A DNA stretch of 64,000 bases from Mucilaginibacter phenanthrenivorans (lineage in GTDB: Bacteria > Bacteroidota > Bacteroidia > Sphingobacteriales > Sphingobacteriaceae), in NCBI RefSeq assembly GCF_024721155.1, contig NZ_JAHVAP010000001.1:806001-870000 (forward strand), read 5' to 3'. Position 1 is the first letter of the stretch. Every line of letters begins with the position of its first letter. Position numbers and translations under genes: made by a program. This document shows, one piece after another, positions 34,144-44,394 of this stretch. The notes under the pieces were generated by a model. That model saw nothing but the letters and a program-made list of their open reading frames with translations, did no database searches and had not been told where the DNA came from.

Positions 34144-36192
34144 CTAATCCAGGCCCGGCAGCTCCACGTAAAATATTGTGCCTTTACCCATATTGCTCTC
34201 AAACCAAATTCTGCCTCCATGCAATTCAATAATTCGCTTTGAAATTGATAAGCCAAGGCCAAAGGGCTGCTCACCATTGGTGCCACTTTTTTTAGCCGGG
34301 GTAAACATTTCAAATACAATATCCTTTTGCTCTTCCGAAATACCAATCCCGTTATCGGCAATTGAAATAAGGATCTTGCTCTCCTTTCCTGAGATTCCTA
34401 CTTTGATAATGCCGCCTTCATGGCTAAACTTTATCGCATTTACAATAATGTTATTAATTACCCGCCAAATCTTTTCATGATTAACCTCCGCCATTAATGG
34501 CTTATTATCATGTTCAAATGCTATTGTTTGATTTTTTTCTCTTGCCTTAAATTGGAGCAATTCAACAGAATCATAAAGTAGCGAGTTTAGGTCTATTCTT
34601 TGTTTTACAAGTTTCTCATTTTCGTCCGCAAGCCCCGACTTTAACAGCTCATTTATCATTTCCATTGAGTGCAGACCAGTTGTTTCTATCAATCTGAGCA
34701 TGTTTTTGCTATCTTCAGAAAACTCATCCTCAATCATCAGCATTGCAGCAAGCCCGGTGATGCCCGATAATGGGTTTCTCAAATCATGCGCCATTACCCG
34801 CATAATACGGATATAGTTTTTATTAACCCGCTCTAACTCATCCATTGCCCGCTGTAACTCCTTGTTGTGCTTCGTGACAGTTTCGCGGCTTTCCTTAGTT
34901 CGTTTAAGAATCCTGCTGATCATCAAAATTGTAGCAACCGAAAAAATAACAAATATCGCAAAACCGACTATGTACATTCGTTTTATTTTGTCTTGTTCCT
35001 GTAATTTAACCAGGGCTTGTTTTTGCTGTAGGGACTTCAGCTCGCTATCGATGTTTAACCTATACAAATCCGAGTAGGTTTTATCTTCATGCTCTTTTAA
35101 ATCCAGGTATGTATTTAGAAAATGATAGGCTTTTGCGGGTTCATTAATTTTAAAAAGATATTGAGCATATAACCGGTTCCATTTAAGTTCGGAGTCGATA
35201 TTTTCATCGGGGTAAAGAGTCAGTAGGATCCTGCTTTTACTAAATAGGCCGGCGATATCGGCGTAGTTACCGGTTTTAAGGTTCAGTTCTGCAAGCTTTA
35301 ACAAGGGAGGGATGCCGGCGCCATCCATATTTCCCTTATCAAGGGCAGTACTTTTATCAAGATAGCTTTTTGCCAGCTGCAGGTTACCTTGTTGCAGGTT
35401 TATCCCGCCAAGGTTGTCATAAACAACCAACCGTGCGGAATTGATATATCTCTCGTCAATTTGGCGGGTACGTTCAGTATTATCAATTAGCGCAACGTCT
35501 TTTAAATAATATTTTATTGCACTATCGGGCATTCCCGCCTTTTGAAAGGAAAATCCGGTATTATTAAGAGCTCCCTGTTTCAGGAAAAATAATTTTTGAG
35601 CTGTAATCCCATCGCTGCATTGTCCTAACCGACTGTAGCTTTTTGCCTGGTACCTTGCAGCCATTATGTAGTTTTTTTGTGCAAAATAAATAACGCCTAT
35701 TTTGCTCGCCAGGTTACCATTGTCGCAAATACCGGCGGGTAATATTTCTTGTCCCTTATAATAATACTTAAGCGCGCCGATGTAATCCTTATTTTTCAAA
35801 CAGGCATCTCCCTTTGTCAAAACCGACTGAAAATACTCGTTTGGATACTTTTCGATCGTTTTTTGATCAGCAAAAAATACCATTGCGCTATCTGCATACT
35901 TATTCATGAGAGCGGGACTATTAAAATTATGCCCGGAAAGCAAGTAATAATAGGTACATATTAATGGGTCGGAGGCGGGAATGCCGGTGCGTAGTTTCTG
36001 TAATAACGCTATCGCGCTGTCGCCCTTGCCTGCAATGATCAGGCTGTCGGTAATCTGCAATTGCTTTTTTATCTCATTATGTGCTGCCGAATCAGTTTGT
36101 GAGCACGAACTTAAACCGCATAGCCAAAACAGGCATGTGATTAAAAAGAACGTACTTCGGAAGTGTGAATAACATAATAATAAAAATTTCAT
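34144..36192 (-). CDS. TPR-sensor histidine kinase
   Basis: 682 residues. A lipoprotein-like or signal sequence (residues 1-30, LSSC) is followed by a ~370-residue periplasmic region of tetratricopeptide-type repeats. A transmembrane helix (about 405-425), coiled coil and the kinase core come next. H-box: RVMAHDLRNPLSGITG (phospho-His about residue 470). N-box: NNIIVNAIKFS; G1: IADNGIGIS; G2: FGLGLSISKRI. It should autophosphorylate and pass phosphate to a response regulator, but none is adjacent. An orphan kinase with an extracytoplasmic protein-binding sensor is typical of Bacteroidota. Confidence 0.92.
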   Translation of the reverse strand: MKFLLLCYSHFRSTFFLITCLFWLCGLSSCSQTDSAAHNEIKKQLQITDSLIIAGKGDSAIALLQKLRTGIPASDPLICTYYYLLSGHNFNSPALMNKYADSAMVFFADQKTIEKYPNEYFQSVLTKGDACLKNKDYIGALKYYYKGQEILPAGICDNGNLASKIGVIYFAQKNYIMAARYQAKSYSRLGQCSDGITAQKLFFLKQGALNNTGFSFQKAGMPDSAIKYYLKDVALIDNTERTRQIDERYINSARLVVYDNLGGINLQQGNLQLAKSYLDKSTALDKGNMDGAGIPPLLKLAELNLKTGNYADIAGLFSKSRILLTLYPDENIDSELKWNRLYAQYLFKINEPAKAYHFLNTYLDLKEHEDKTYSDLYRLNIDSELKSLQQKQALVKLQEQDKIKRMYIVGFAIFVIFSVATILMISRILKRTKESRETVTKHNKELQRAMDELERVNKNYIRIMRVMAHDLRNPLSGITGLAAMLMIEDEFSEDSKNMLRLIETTGLHSMEMINELLKSGLADENEKLVKQRIDLNSLLYDSVELLQFKAREKNQTIAFEHDNKPLMAEVNHEKIWRVINNIIVNAIKFSHEGGIIKVGISGKESKILISIADNGIGISEEQKDIVFEMFTPAKKSGTNGEQPFGLGLSISKRIIELHGGRIWFESNMGKGTIFYVELPGLD

Positions 36193-36421
36193 GAGCAGGG
36201 CTAAAGTGTTGGCGTATTAATTAGCGGTTAATCAATACCGGGTTTAAAAACGAAAATACTTGAAAATGCCAACGGTTATAACAAGCTGCTAATTTATTGC
36301 AGCATTTTTTTGTATTTAAGATAAATGTAGCCGAGTTAAACGACAAATTATGTAAAAAAGTTGTTAAATAACGATGAAAGTTGCAATTATAGCTAATCAA
36401 GGTAAAAAGATGAGCGGCGAT

Positions 36422-37012
36422 TTACTTGATATGGATATTGTAAACCACAAGGAAGGCAAAAACCTCTTTTAAAACCTTTATCGCGTTATACATTGTATTA
36501 TAGATAGTGCGTTCGGTTAAACCTGTTAGTTCAACGATCCCCTCAATGCTCGTTTGCTCAAAGTAACGAAGACGTATAATCTCCTTTTGCCGCGGCGATA
36601 ACTGGGATAGCGCCTGCTGCAGACGTTTCTTTAAATGCTCATCGTGCTGGCTTGCTATTAATATAGTTTCGTAGGATTGTTCTGTTAATCCTGCCTCTAT
36701 TGTTTCCTGGTCCAACCCGTCGAAGGGCATTCCGCAGGTATTATTGATATAGGTTTTATATAATACCCGCTTATATATGGTTAAAACATATTGCTGAATA
36801 TTTTTAACAGCCGATAGTTTGTCCTTTATTTTCCATAATTCAATAAAAAGGTTATTAATGCTCTCCTTAACCAATTCCGGGTTTTTATATAGAGACAACC
36901 CAAATCTATATAGGTCGTCGTAAAAAATATCAAAACATTCATAAAGCCCCTGCTGCTCGCCATCCGCCAGCAGCTGCCAGTTCTTTACTGTATATTTTGA
37001 TTTGAAACTCAT
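36422..37012 (-). CDS. ECF sigma factor of PUL, divergent from fecR
   Basis: 196 residues. Region 2 is seen as YDDLYRFGLSLYKNPELVKESINNLFIELW; region 4 is LSPRQKEIIRLRYFEQTSIEGIVELTGLTERTIYNTMYNAIKVL. The family is the FecI-like sigma factor of Bacteroidota, normally released by a FecR anti-sigma when the SusC-type receptor takes up its glycan. Here it points away from fecR, with 129 nt of shared promoter between, instead of being cotranscribed with it. Confidence 0.88.
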   Translation of the reverse strand: MSFKSKYTVKNWQLLADGEQQGLYECFDIFYDDLYRFGLSLYKNPELVKESINNLFIELWKIKDKLSAVKNIQQYVLTIYKRVLYKTYINNTCGMPFDGLDQETIEAGLTEQSYETILIASQHDEHLKKRLQQALSQLSPRQKEIIRLRYFEQTSIEGIVELTGLTERTIYNTMYNAIKVLKEVFAFLVVYNIHIK

Positions 37013-37141
37013 TGATAACTAAGGGAAAGATACTCAAGATTTTAAAAATAGTCTTAATTAAATAATACTTTATAAAAAAATTTAAAAAGCGTTGGTAAAA
37101 ATTTAAGATCTGCTGCACTTGTGTACAAATTAATAAAAAGC

Positions 37142-38194
37142 ATGAACAGTTCAGATTTTAATATTGAGAATTTAGCGACCAACGAAAGCTTCGTAAATTA
37201 TTGTTACAGACTAAACCAGGACGATATAATATATTGGGAAAATATATTGGTAACTCACCCTGAGTTTAAAAACAATATTGAGCAGGCCCGCGAATTATGC
37301 CTCTCGCTTGCTATTAAGGTATCACCTGCAGAAAAGGCTTTACAACTAAGTAAGCTAAAACTTGAGATAGAAGCACTTGAGGCAGACAATTCAAACATTA
37401 GCATATCAAACAGGCCGGTTCGTAAGCTTTGGGCATGGGCAAGTATAGCTGCGTCTATTTTAATTTTAACTGCAATATATTTAACATATAATATTTCATC
37501 AACGCCTGCTGCAGCAATCCTTTATAGCCGGGTAAGCACATCGACCTATCATTTAACCTCTGCAACGGCATTTGACGAACGTAAAAAAGTGGTTTTGCCT
37601 GATGGCACTTCGGTTATCCTGAACGGCTCAAGCTCCTTAAAAATAGCCAATAACTACAATCAAAAAACAAGGTATGTATTGCTGAGCGGCGAAGCCTTTT
37701 TCCTGGTTAAAAAGGATCACACACGCCCCTTTGTGGTTTTAACGGGCAAAACAGCCACAACCGCACTTGGTACATCATTCAAGGTGCAAAGCTATCCATC
37801 GGAAACTACTGCAACTGTTATGCTGGCTACAGGCAAGGTTAAGGTAGAAAGTACGCAATCCTCAAATATCGATGATGTTAAGCTAACTCCGGGCGAACAG
37901 GCGGTTTTGAAACAAGGCCAGCTAAGTTTCGAGAAGTCAAATTATAATAACTCAAACCTGCAAAACTGGATTGACAGGAAATTGGTGTTTTCAAATTCGA
38001 ACCTTAATGAGATCACCGCTAAGTTTAAAAACATCTACGGCATAAATATAGTCGCTTCCAATCTTCCTGCCGAGGGCGTGCTGTTTACAGGCACATTCAT
38101 TAATAAAAAGCCATCTGAAGTATTAGAGGCAATCGGCTTTTCCAATCACTTTACCTATAAACAAAATGGAAATACAGTAACCCTAAATTTTTAA
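37142..38194 (+). CDS. FecR-family anti-sigma factor
   Basis: 350 residues from the ATG giving MNSSDFNIENLATN; a GTG seven codons upstream is the alternative. A cytosolic N-terminus (~95 residues) is followed by one transmembrane helix (LWAWASIAASILILTAIYLT) and a periplasmic FecR domain (VVLPDGTSVILNGSSSLKI, GEAFFLVKKDHTRPFVV, ALGTSFKVQSY). The C-terminal DUF4974 domain is QNWIDRKLVFSNSNLNEI through GTFINKKPSEVLEAI. It holds the sigma factor inactive until the TonB-dependent receptor signals through its STN domain. It is followed by susC on the same strand. Confidence 0.92.
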   Translation: MNSSDFNIENLATNESFVNYCYRLNQDDIIYWENILVTHPEFKNNIEQARELCLSLAIKVSPAEKALQLSKLKLEIEALEADNSNISISNRPVRKLWAWASIAASILILTAIYLTYNISSTPAAAILYSRVSTSTYHLTSATAFDERKKVVLPDGTSVILNGSSSLKIANNYNQKTRYVLLSGEAFFLVKKDHTRPFVVLTGKTATTALGTSFKVQSYPSETTATVMLATGKVKVESTQSSNIDDVKLTPGEQAVLKQGQLSFEKSNYNNSNLQNWIDRKLVFSNSNLNEITAKFKNIYGINIVASNLPAEGVLFTGTFINKKPSEVLEAIGFSNHFTYKQNGNTVTLNF

Positions 38195-38237
38195 ACTCAA
38201 ATAAACCAAACAATCAACCAACTCAAAACTAATCACT

Positions 38238-41200
38238 ATGCAAAAAAAATTACTCAGTAAATTACTTTCCAAACCAATATTGCTCCGGATGGCGGCAGTG
38301 TTGTTGTTGATTATCTCAACAACAACCTATGCGCAGTCCCGTTCAAAGGGTTTGTATTCATTTAACTGGCAAAACTCAACCGTATCAACCGTTATCAGGC
38401 AGATAGAAGATGCTGCCAAAGTTCATTTCACCTACAACCCGGAGGATATCGATCTTAAAAGAAAGATCACCCTGGAAGTAAGCAATAAAGATCTTGAACA
38501 GGTTATTGGCATGGTTGCCAAACAAATAAGTATCAATTATAAAATTGATGGCGAAACCATCATGATCAAAGCGATCAAAACGCAAAAGGGTTCGGAGGCT
38601 TTTCAGCTGGCGGGCAAGGTATTTGACAACGATCATTTGCCTTTGCCGGGTGTGAGCATTGCCAATACCACAACACAAAAATCGGTGTCATCCGGCAGCG
38701 AGGGTAACTTTGTGATAGAGGCTCATAACGGCGATGTGATTGTATTTAAAATGCTTGGCTTTGATCCGACTACGATCACAGCTTCCGACAAGGAAAAAAA
38801 TCTTACTATCACCCTCAAACCAAACAGCACAGAGTTAAAAACAGTAGTAGTTACAGCTCTGGGTATCAAACGCGAGGAACGTGCTTTGGGGTATGCCTAT
38901 TCGGAAGTTGATGGCAATGATCTGAAAAAAGCACGTGAGCCTAATATTATTAACTCATTAGAGGGCAGGGTAGCAGGTTTGGTTATTACCGGCGGCGCAG
39001 GCGGCCCGGCAGGATCATCACGTGTGATCATTCGCGGCAATACCAGTATCACAGGCAATAACCAACCGCTTTATGTAGTAGACGGTGTGCCTATCGATAA
39101 TTCGAACTACGGCCAGGTGGGTGGCGGAAAATATTCGGGCGGGCAGGATTTTGGCGATGCCATTTCAGCCATCAACCCGGATGATGTCGATAAGATCAGT
39201 GTATTGAAAGGGCCTTCGGCTTCGGCATTATATGGCAGCCGCGCTGCAAACGGTGTTATTTTGATCACCACAAAAAAAGGCGGTAATAAGAAGGAGCTGG
39301 GTATTGAATACAACAGTACTTCATCAATTGAAACCCAGTTAACCCACGAAGATGGCAATCAGTATATTTACGGACAGGGCACCGGCGAACAACTAGTTGT
39401 GGCTGCTGACCAGGCTAAAAATACGCTGTTCAATAATTTCGGTCCGCGTTTAGATCCTAACCTGCAGGTAATTGGCTTCGATGGCAAATACAGGCCTTAT
39501 GCTTTGGTAAAGGACAATATTCAGAATTTCTTTCGTACCGGTTCAACATTTACCAATACAGTTGCATTCTCCAACTCAAATGATGTTACTTCATTCCGGC
39601 TATCAGCCTCGGATATGAGGAACAATGACATTTTACCCGGAAGCCACATGAGGCGTAACTCCTTCAATTTTAGCGGGAGTTCAAAATTCGGCAGCAAAAT
39701 AACCATGGAGGCCCGGTTGATGTACATGAATGAAGATGTGGTTAACCGCCCATCGTTAGCTGACGATCCGGGTAATATTGGTAATAACTTCATCGGTTTG
39801 GCTAACAACGTTGACCAGGCTTATTTTAAGCAAGGCTACCAGGATGTTGAGGGTAATTATGTTGATTGGGGCGGCGGTCAATATCGCCTTGACCCATATT
39901 GGGTGATCAACAAGATGAAGAATGAAACCACCAAGAACCGCGTTATAGCAGGTGCAACCGGAAATTATAACATTACCAGTTGGTTAAGCTTGCAGGGCAG
40001 GGCTTCAACAGATTTTACCTATTTTGATTATACCAAATTCAGCCCGATTTCAACTCCCGGTTCATTAACGGGTGAGCTGGATGACATCAACCAAAAGCTG
40101 CAAACAACTGAAGCTGACCTATTATTGTCTGTTCAAAAGCAGGTTACGCCGTCATTATGGTTATCTGCAAGACTGGGTACCAGTATTTCGAGAATTGATA
40201 ATCCTGGTACTACCGGGTATAATATCGATATGACCGTCACTGATGTGGTTAGTGTTAACAGTTTTTCAGATAAAACTATCGTTGAAAATCGTTACCGCAA
40301 GCAAACAAACTCGATATATGGGTTATTCACCGCTGCATATAAGAGCTTTTTATATTTAGATGCAACCTTACGCAGAGATGCGTCCTCAACGTTGCCGGTA
40401 AACAACAACACCTATACTTACCCGTCTTTGGCAGGCAGTTTTGTTTTCACCGACGCGTTTAAGATCGATAAAAAGATCCTGTCATTCGGTAAAATAAGAT
40501 TATCAGGCGCTGAAGTAGGTAATGATACCGATCCATACCAGCTTAATTTATACTACAACTTATATCCGCAAACTTTTAACGGACAATCGTTAGGCAGCAT
40601 TGCGACGACTATATTACCTAACAAAAATTTAAAGCCAACCCGTACCACCAGCTTTGAGGCAGGTACCGAACTGAAGTTTTTTACCGACAGGTTAGGACTT
40701 GATTTTACTTACTACACTTCTAAATCAAAAGATCAGATCAACGTAGTTGCGCTGCCTTTCTCTTCGGGATTTGCACAGGAGATCATAAACGCGGGGGTAG
40801 TTGATAATAAAGGTGTTGAAATAATGCTAACAGGCAAACCGTTGGCTTTTAAAAATTTCAACTGGAATGTAAGCGTGAATTTTGCGCGTAACGTGAATAC
40901 TGTTGAATCGCTCGCTGCAGGTGTACCGTATCTTACCTTGTCCGACGCTCGCTGGCTCGGCGTATCTGTAGTTGCAAAACCAGGTGCGGCTTATGGTTCC
41001 ATCCTTGGATATGGCTATCAAAAGGATCCGAATGGCAATGTTATACTCGATCCTGTTACCCTTGCGCCTGTACAAAGCGCCGACCGTACCGTATTGGGTA
41101 AAGGCACCTGGGACTGGACCGGTGGTATAACAAACTCGCTTTACTATAAAAACTTCGGGTTAACCTTTGTTATCGACATCAAACATGGCTCAAGCCTGTT

Positions 41201-41726
41201 CTCCATGACCAACCTGTTCGATGTGATAAGGGGAAGCAGCCTGGCTACCCTGCCTGGCCGTGCCGAATGGATAAAATCGGAAGAAGCCCGCCAAACAGCT
41301 GGGATGTCAGCTGAACAATGGGCGGCTGCGGGAAAAGTGCAGGGATATGTACCGCAAGGCGTGGTTCAAACAGGAACCGATGCAAAAGGGAACCCGATTT
41401 ATGCCCGCAACACCAAAGCGCTTGATCCATCAGTTTATTGGGCCAACTATTACAGCGATGGTAACGGCATAGCAACACCATTTATTTACGATGCCAGCTA
41501 TATCAAAATGCGCGAAATAACCGCCAGCTACCAGATCCCGGCGTCGTTAACTTCAAAATGGCATATAAAGGATATTACAGTTGCGTTAGTTGCGCGTAAT
41601 CCATTTATTATTCATAAAAATGTACCGAATGTTGACCCCGACTCCAACTATAACAACGGTAACGGACAGGGATTGGAATATGGTTCATTACCTCAAGAAA
41701 GAGCTGGGGTTTTAACCTTAATTTAA
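38238..41726 (+). CDS. SusC/RagA TonB-dependent glycan receptor, frameshifted at its C-terminus
   Basis: 1162 residues. Signal peptide, STN signalling domain (about 35-110), a carboxypeptidase-regulatory-like domain (about 120-195), plug (GRVAGLVITGGAGGPAGSSR, PLYVVDGVPIDNSNY, VDKISVLKGPSASALYGSRA) and a large beta-barrel. It imports oligosaccharides across the outer membrane with SusD. The frame ends GSLPQERAGVLTLI, while the -1 frame from about 41702 reads SWGFNLNLKF and stops at 41734. That is the standard aromatic C-terminal strand, so one base appears to be missing. Confidence 0.92.
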   Translation: MQKKLLSKLLSKPILLRMAAVLLLIISTTTYAQSRSKGLYSFNWQNSTVSTVIRQIEDAAKVHFTYNPEDIDLKRKITLEVSNKDLEQVIGMVAKQISINYKIDGETIMIKAIKTQKGSEAFQLAGKVFDNDHLPLPGVSIANTTTQKSVSSGSEGNFVIEAHNGDVIVFKMLGFDPTTITASDKEKNLTITLKPNSTELKTVVVTALGIKREERALGYAYSEVDGNDLKKAREPNIINSLEGRVAGLVITGGAGGPAGSSRVIIRGNTSITGNNQPLYVVDGVPIDNSNYGQVGGGKYSGGQDFGDAISAINPDDVDKISVLKGPSASALYGSRAANGVILITTKKGGNKKELGIEYNSTSSIETQLTHEDGNQYIYGQGTGEQLVVAADQAKNTLFNNFGPRLDPNLQVIGFDGKYRPYALVKDNIQNFFRTGSTFTNTVAFSNSNDVTSFRLSASDMRNNDILPGSHMRRNSFNFSGSSKFGSKITMEARLMYMNEDVVNRPSLADDPGNIGNNFIGLANNVDQAYFKQGYQDVEGNYVDWGGGQYRLDPYWVINKMKNETTKNRVIAGATGNYNITSWLSLQGRASTDFTYFDYTKFSPISTPGSLTGELDDINQKLQTTEADLLLSVQKQVTPSLWLSARLGTSISRIDNPGTTGYNIDMTVTDVVSVNSFSDKTIVENRYRKQTNSIYGLFTAAYKSFLYLDATLRRDASSTLPVNNNTYTYPSLAGSFVFTDAFKIDKKILSFGKIRLSGAEVGNDTDPYQLNLYYNLYPQTFNGQSLGSIATTILPNKNLKPTRTTSFEAGTELKFFTDRLGLDFTYYTSKSKDQINVVALPFSSGFAQEIINAGVVDNKGVEIMLTGKPLAFKNFNWNVSVNFARNVNTVESLAAGVPYLTLSDARWLGVSVVAKPGAAYGSILGYGYQKDPNGNVILDPVTLAPVQSADRTVLGKGTWDWTGGITNSLYYKNFGLTFVIDIKHGSSLFSMTNLFDVIRGSSLATLPGRAEWIKSEEARQTAGMSAEQWAAAGKVQGYVPQGVVQTGTDAKGNPIYARNTKALDPSVYWANYYSDGNGIATPFIYDASYIKMREITASYQIPASLTSKWHIKDITVALVARNPFIIHKNVPNVDPDSNYNNGNGQGLEYGSLPQERAGVLTLI

Positions 41727-41758
41727 AATTTTAAACATCAACAATTATCACATATAAA

Positions 41759-43351
41759 ATGAAAAGAGATTTAACAAAACGGATGATAATACCAATGTTG
41801 ATACTGTTGATATTGGGATCATGTAAAAAATTTGGTGACGTGAATACTGATCCAACAAAATCAAGTAATCTCGACCCGGCCAACCAGTTAGCACTGGTAC
41901 AATTGAGATTCTCGGGTGAGCTTACTATTAATGAGCGTACCACCATAATAATGACCATGCCGCTGGTACAGCAAATTGGCGGGGCTTATTATAACAGGTA
42001 CGGCTTTGAATACATCAAAAACAAGCAGTACATGAGCGAACTGTGGGAGCTTGGATACCCGAATGATGTACTAAATATTACCGACGCGGTTGACCGTACA
42101 GCAAGCGATGCAACAAAAAGTAACCTAAATGCCATTTGCCGCATCATGAAGGTTTACATTTTTTCGAGAATAACAGACCTTTATGGCGATGTGCCTTATT
42201 CACAGGCCGGTAAAGCTTACACAACAGGTGTAGTAAGGCCCGCTTTTGACACCCAAAAGGATATTTATGACAACTTTTTTACAGAATTAACTGCTGCAGT
42301 AGCTAAGCTTGATGCAACAAAAGATGCTGTTCCAAAGGACATTTACTACCAGGGAAATATTGCTGCGTGGAAGAAGTTTGCTAACTCGTTGAGATTAAGG
42401 CTGGCAATGCGCCTAAGCAAAATTGATCCTGAAAAGGCTAAAACCGAAGTTATGGCTGCCTATGCTGCCGGCGTGTTTACCAGCAACGATGATATTTGCA
42501 AAACCCAACATGCAGATATCCAGAATAGCTATAGCGATATTCGTGGCAATGGCGTTTCGGTAGCTATAAACCAATATCCTGACGATGGTCGCCCACGGGT
42601 TTGTAATACCCTGATTGACGAAATGAAGGGAACAAACGACCCCCGGTTACAATACATCGCCCGTGATTATTGGGTAAACCCAGACAAGCCATCTGAAAGG
42701 ATTGACGTTACCGATGGCGTAAAGGCGCAAATTGGGTTAATAGGAGTAGGGCCAGGCAAATACAATTACGATGATTATTTAGGATCGATAAATGTTGATG
42801 TTGCCGGCCACGGAACAGTTTCTGTACCAAACAATGGCCAGAAAGCACAACTGGCTGATTTCCTGATCACCAATGATGCACCTTATCTGCATTTAACGTA
42901 TGCCGAAGTAGAGTTTTTATTGGCTGAGGCTACTCAACGCTGGGGCTTAAGCCTGGGTGCCGACGCTGCAACGCATTACCACAACGGGATGGCAGCAGCT
43001 TGCCAGCAACTGGCATTATTTAAAAACGGACCGGTTATTACTGACGCACAGATCCAGCAGTTTAAAACCGATAACCCTTTAGCGCCAGGTAAGGAATTAC
43101 AGATGATAGATACCCAGCTTTGGGCAGCCTTATTGTTAAATGGCCCTGAAGCTTATGCCGAATGGCGCAGGACCGGCTTCCCGGTTTTAGTGCCTGCTGT
43201 TACTGCTGAATCAACCAGTACAACAACACCACGCAGGTTTGAATATCCATTAACAGAAACCGAACAAAATTCGGCCAACATAGCTAAAGCAATTACGGCT
43301 CTTGGCGGAACTGACGACTGGAATGCAAGGGTTTGGTGGGATAAACAATAA
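41759..43351 (+). CDS. SusD/RagB-family starch-binding-like lipoprotein
   Basis: 530 residues. A lipoprotein signal (residues 1-22, ILGSC) is followed by the helical TPR scaffold of SusD-like proteins. Seen: NQLALVQLRFSGELTINE, ITDLYGDVPYSQAGKAY, QKDIYDNFFTELTAAVAKL, WKKFANSLRLRLAMRLS, and LTYAEVEFLLAEATQRWG near the end. It is the SusD-like_2 subtype. It lids the SusC barrel at the cell surface and binds the glycan. It follows susC by about 25 nt from the canonical (frame-corrected) stop. Two GH18-fold lipoproteins follow it. Confidence 0.92.
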   Translation: MKRDLTKRMIIPMLILLILGSCKKFGDVNTDPTKSSNLDPANQLALVQLRFSGELTINERTTIIMTMPLVQQIGGAYYNRYGFEYIKNKQYMSELWELGYPNDVLNITDAVDRTASDATKSNLNAICRIMKVYIFSRITDLYGDVPYSQAGKAYTTGVVRPAFDTQKDIYDNFFTELTAAVAKLDATKDAVPKDIYYQGNIAAWKKFANSLRLRLAMRLSKIDPEKAKTEVMAAYAAGVFTSNDDICKTQHADIQNSYSDIRGNGVSVAINQYPDDGRPRVCNTLIDEMKGTNDPRLQYIARDYWVNPDKPSERIDVTDGVKAQIGLIGVGPGKYNYDDYLGSINVDVAGHGTVSVPNNGQKAQLADFLITNDAPYLHLTYAEVEFLLAEATQRWGLSLGADAATHYHNGMAAACQQLALFKNGPVITDAQIQQFKTDNPLAPGKELQMIDTQLWAALLLNGPEAYAEWRRTGFPVLVPAVTAESTSTTTPRRFEYPLTETEQNSANIAKAITALGGTDDWNARVWWDKQ

Positions 43352-43362
43352 CAAATAATGGA

Positions 43363-44361
43363 ATGATGAAAAGTTTGAACAAATTTTGGGTAGCCATATT
43401 ATTGATAACGCTGGTTACAGGTTGCAATAAAGGCAGTGCAAAGGTTGACGGGCCTGTAGCCACGAAGAAGAATACCGATTTCAGGGTGGTTGGTTACTTA
43501 CCAACCTATAGCCTTGCTGACGGTACCGGCGCAGCTTTTGATTTTAGCACCATAACGCATTTAAACATCGCCTTTATAAATCCGGATGGGAATGGCGTTT
43601 TTACCATTCCGTCGGGATTAAGTGATGTGGTAAATGCCGCGCACGCAAAAAAGGTAAAAGTGTTAGTATCCATAGGTGGTGGTTCGGCCCCGGCCTATTA
43701 TACTTCGCTATTGGGCGATGCCATGCGTAGTGATTTTGTGAACAAATTGGTAAAGCTGGTTACTGATAATAACCTCGATGGCGTAGATGTGGACCTTGAG
43801 GGTGAACGGATAGATAACAACTACGAAGCGTTTGTTACACAACTTTCATCGGCCTTAAAGCCAAAAAGCAAATTGCTCACATCTGCCATTGCCACCGCTT
43901 ATAAATCACAGTATACAGATAATGCCCTGGCTAAGTACGATTTTGTAAATATAATGTCGTATGATAAAACCGGACCGTGGAACCCGGCAAATCCGGGTCA
44001 GCATTCGCCTTATGATATGGCGGTATCTGATTTGGATTACTGGACAAATACCAGGGGAATAGCTAAGGAGAAGATCAGCCTTGGCTTACCTTTTTACGGT
44101 TACGGTTTTGGCACAGGTGCACCATCTGATATCAGCTTCCATGACCTGGTGATTCAATATCCGGGGTCAGAAAATTCTGACCAGGTTACGGTTACCGGCG
44201 GCGGCATTATTTATTACAATGGTACATCAACCATAAAAAATAAAACAACGCTTGCCCTTAAAAGTGCGGGCGGGGTTATGGTATGGCAGCTTATGCAGGA
44301 CGCTACAGGCAGCAAATCATTATTAACTACTATAAACGCTACTATAAACCCTGCGAACTAA
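43363..44361 (+). CDS. GH18 chitinase/endo-beta-N-acetylglucosaminidase lipoprotein
   Basis: 332 residues. A lipobox (LVTGC, Cys21) places it on a membrane, probably the cell surface. The GH18 barrel shows VVGYLPTYS, KVLVSIGGGSAP and the catalytic motif LDGVDVDLEGE with general acid Glu146 (D-G-x-D-x-D-x-E complete). The MSYDKTGPWN strand and GGVMVWQLMQDATG close the barrel. It hydrolyses beta-1,4 bonds in chitin-like or N-glycan core GlcNAc polymers. In a SusCD operon it would make oligosaccharides for import. Chitin versus N-glycan cannot be decided from the sequence. Confidence 0.9.
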   Translation: MMKSLNKFWVAILLITLVTGCNKGSAKVDGPVATKKNTDFRVVGYLPTYSLADGTGAAFDFSTITHLNIAFINPDGNGVFTIPSGLSDVVNAAHAKKVKVLVSIGGGSAPAYYTSLLGDAMRSDFVNKLVKLVTDNNLDGVDVDLEGERIDNNYEAFVTQLSSALKPKSKLLTSAIATAYKSQYTDNALAKYDFVNIMSYDKTGPWNPANPGQHSPYDMAVSDLDYWTNTRGIAKEKISLGLPFYGYGFGTGAPSDISFHDLVIQYPGSENSDQVTVTGGGIIYYNGTSTIKNKTTLALKSAGGVMVWQLMQDATGSKSLLTTINATINPAN

Positions 44362-44394
44362 AGCGCCGGGTATAATATTTAAAAAAAATAAGAA

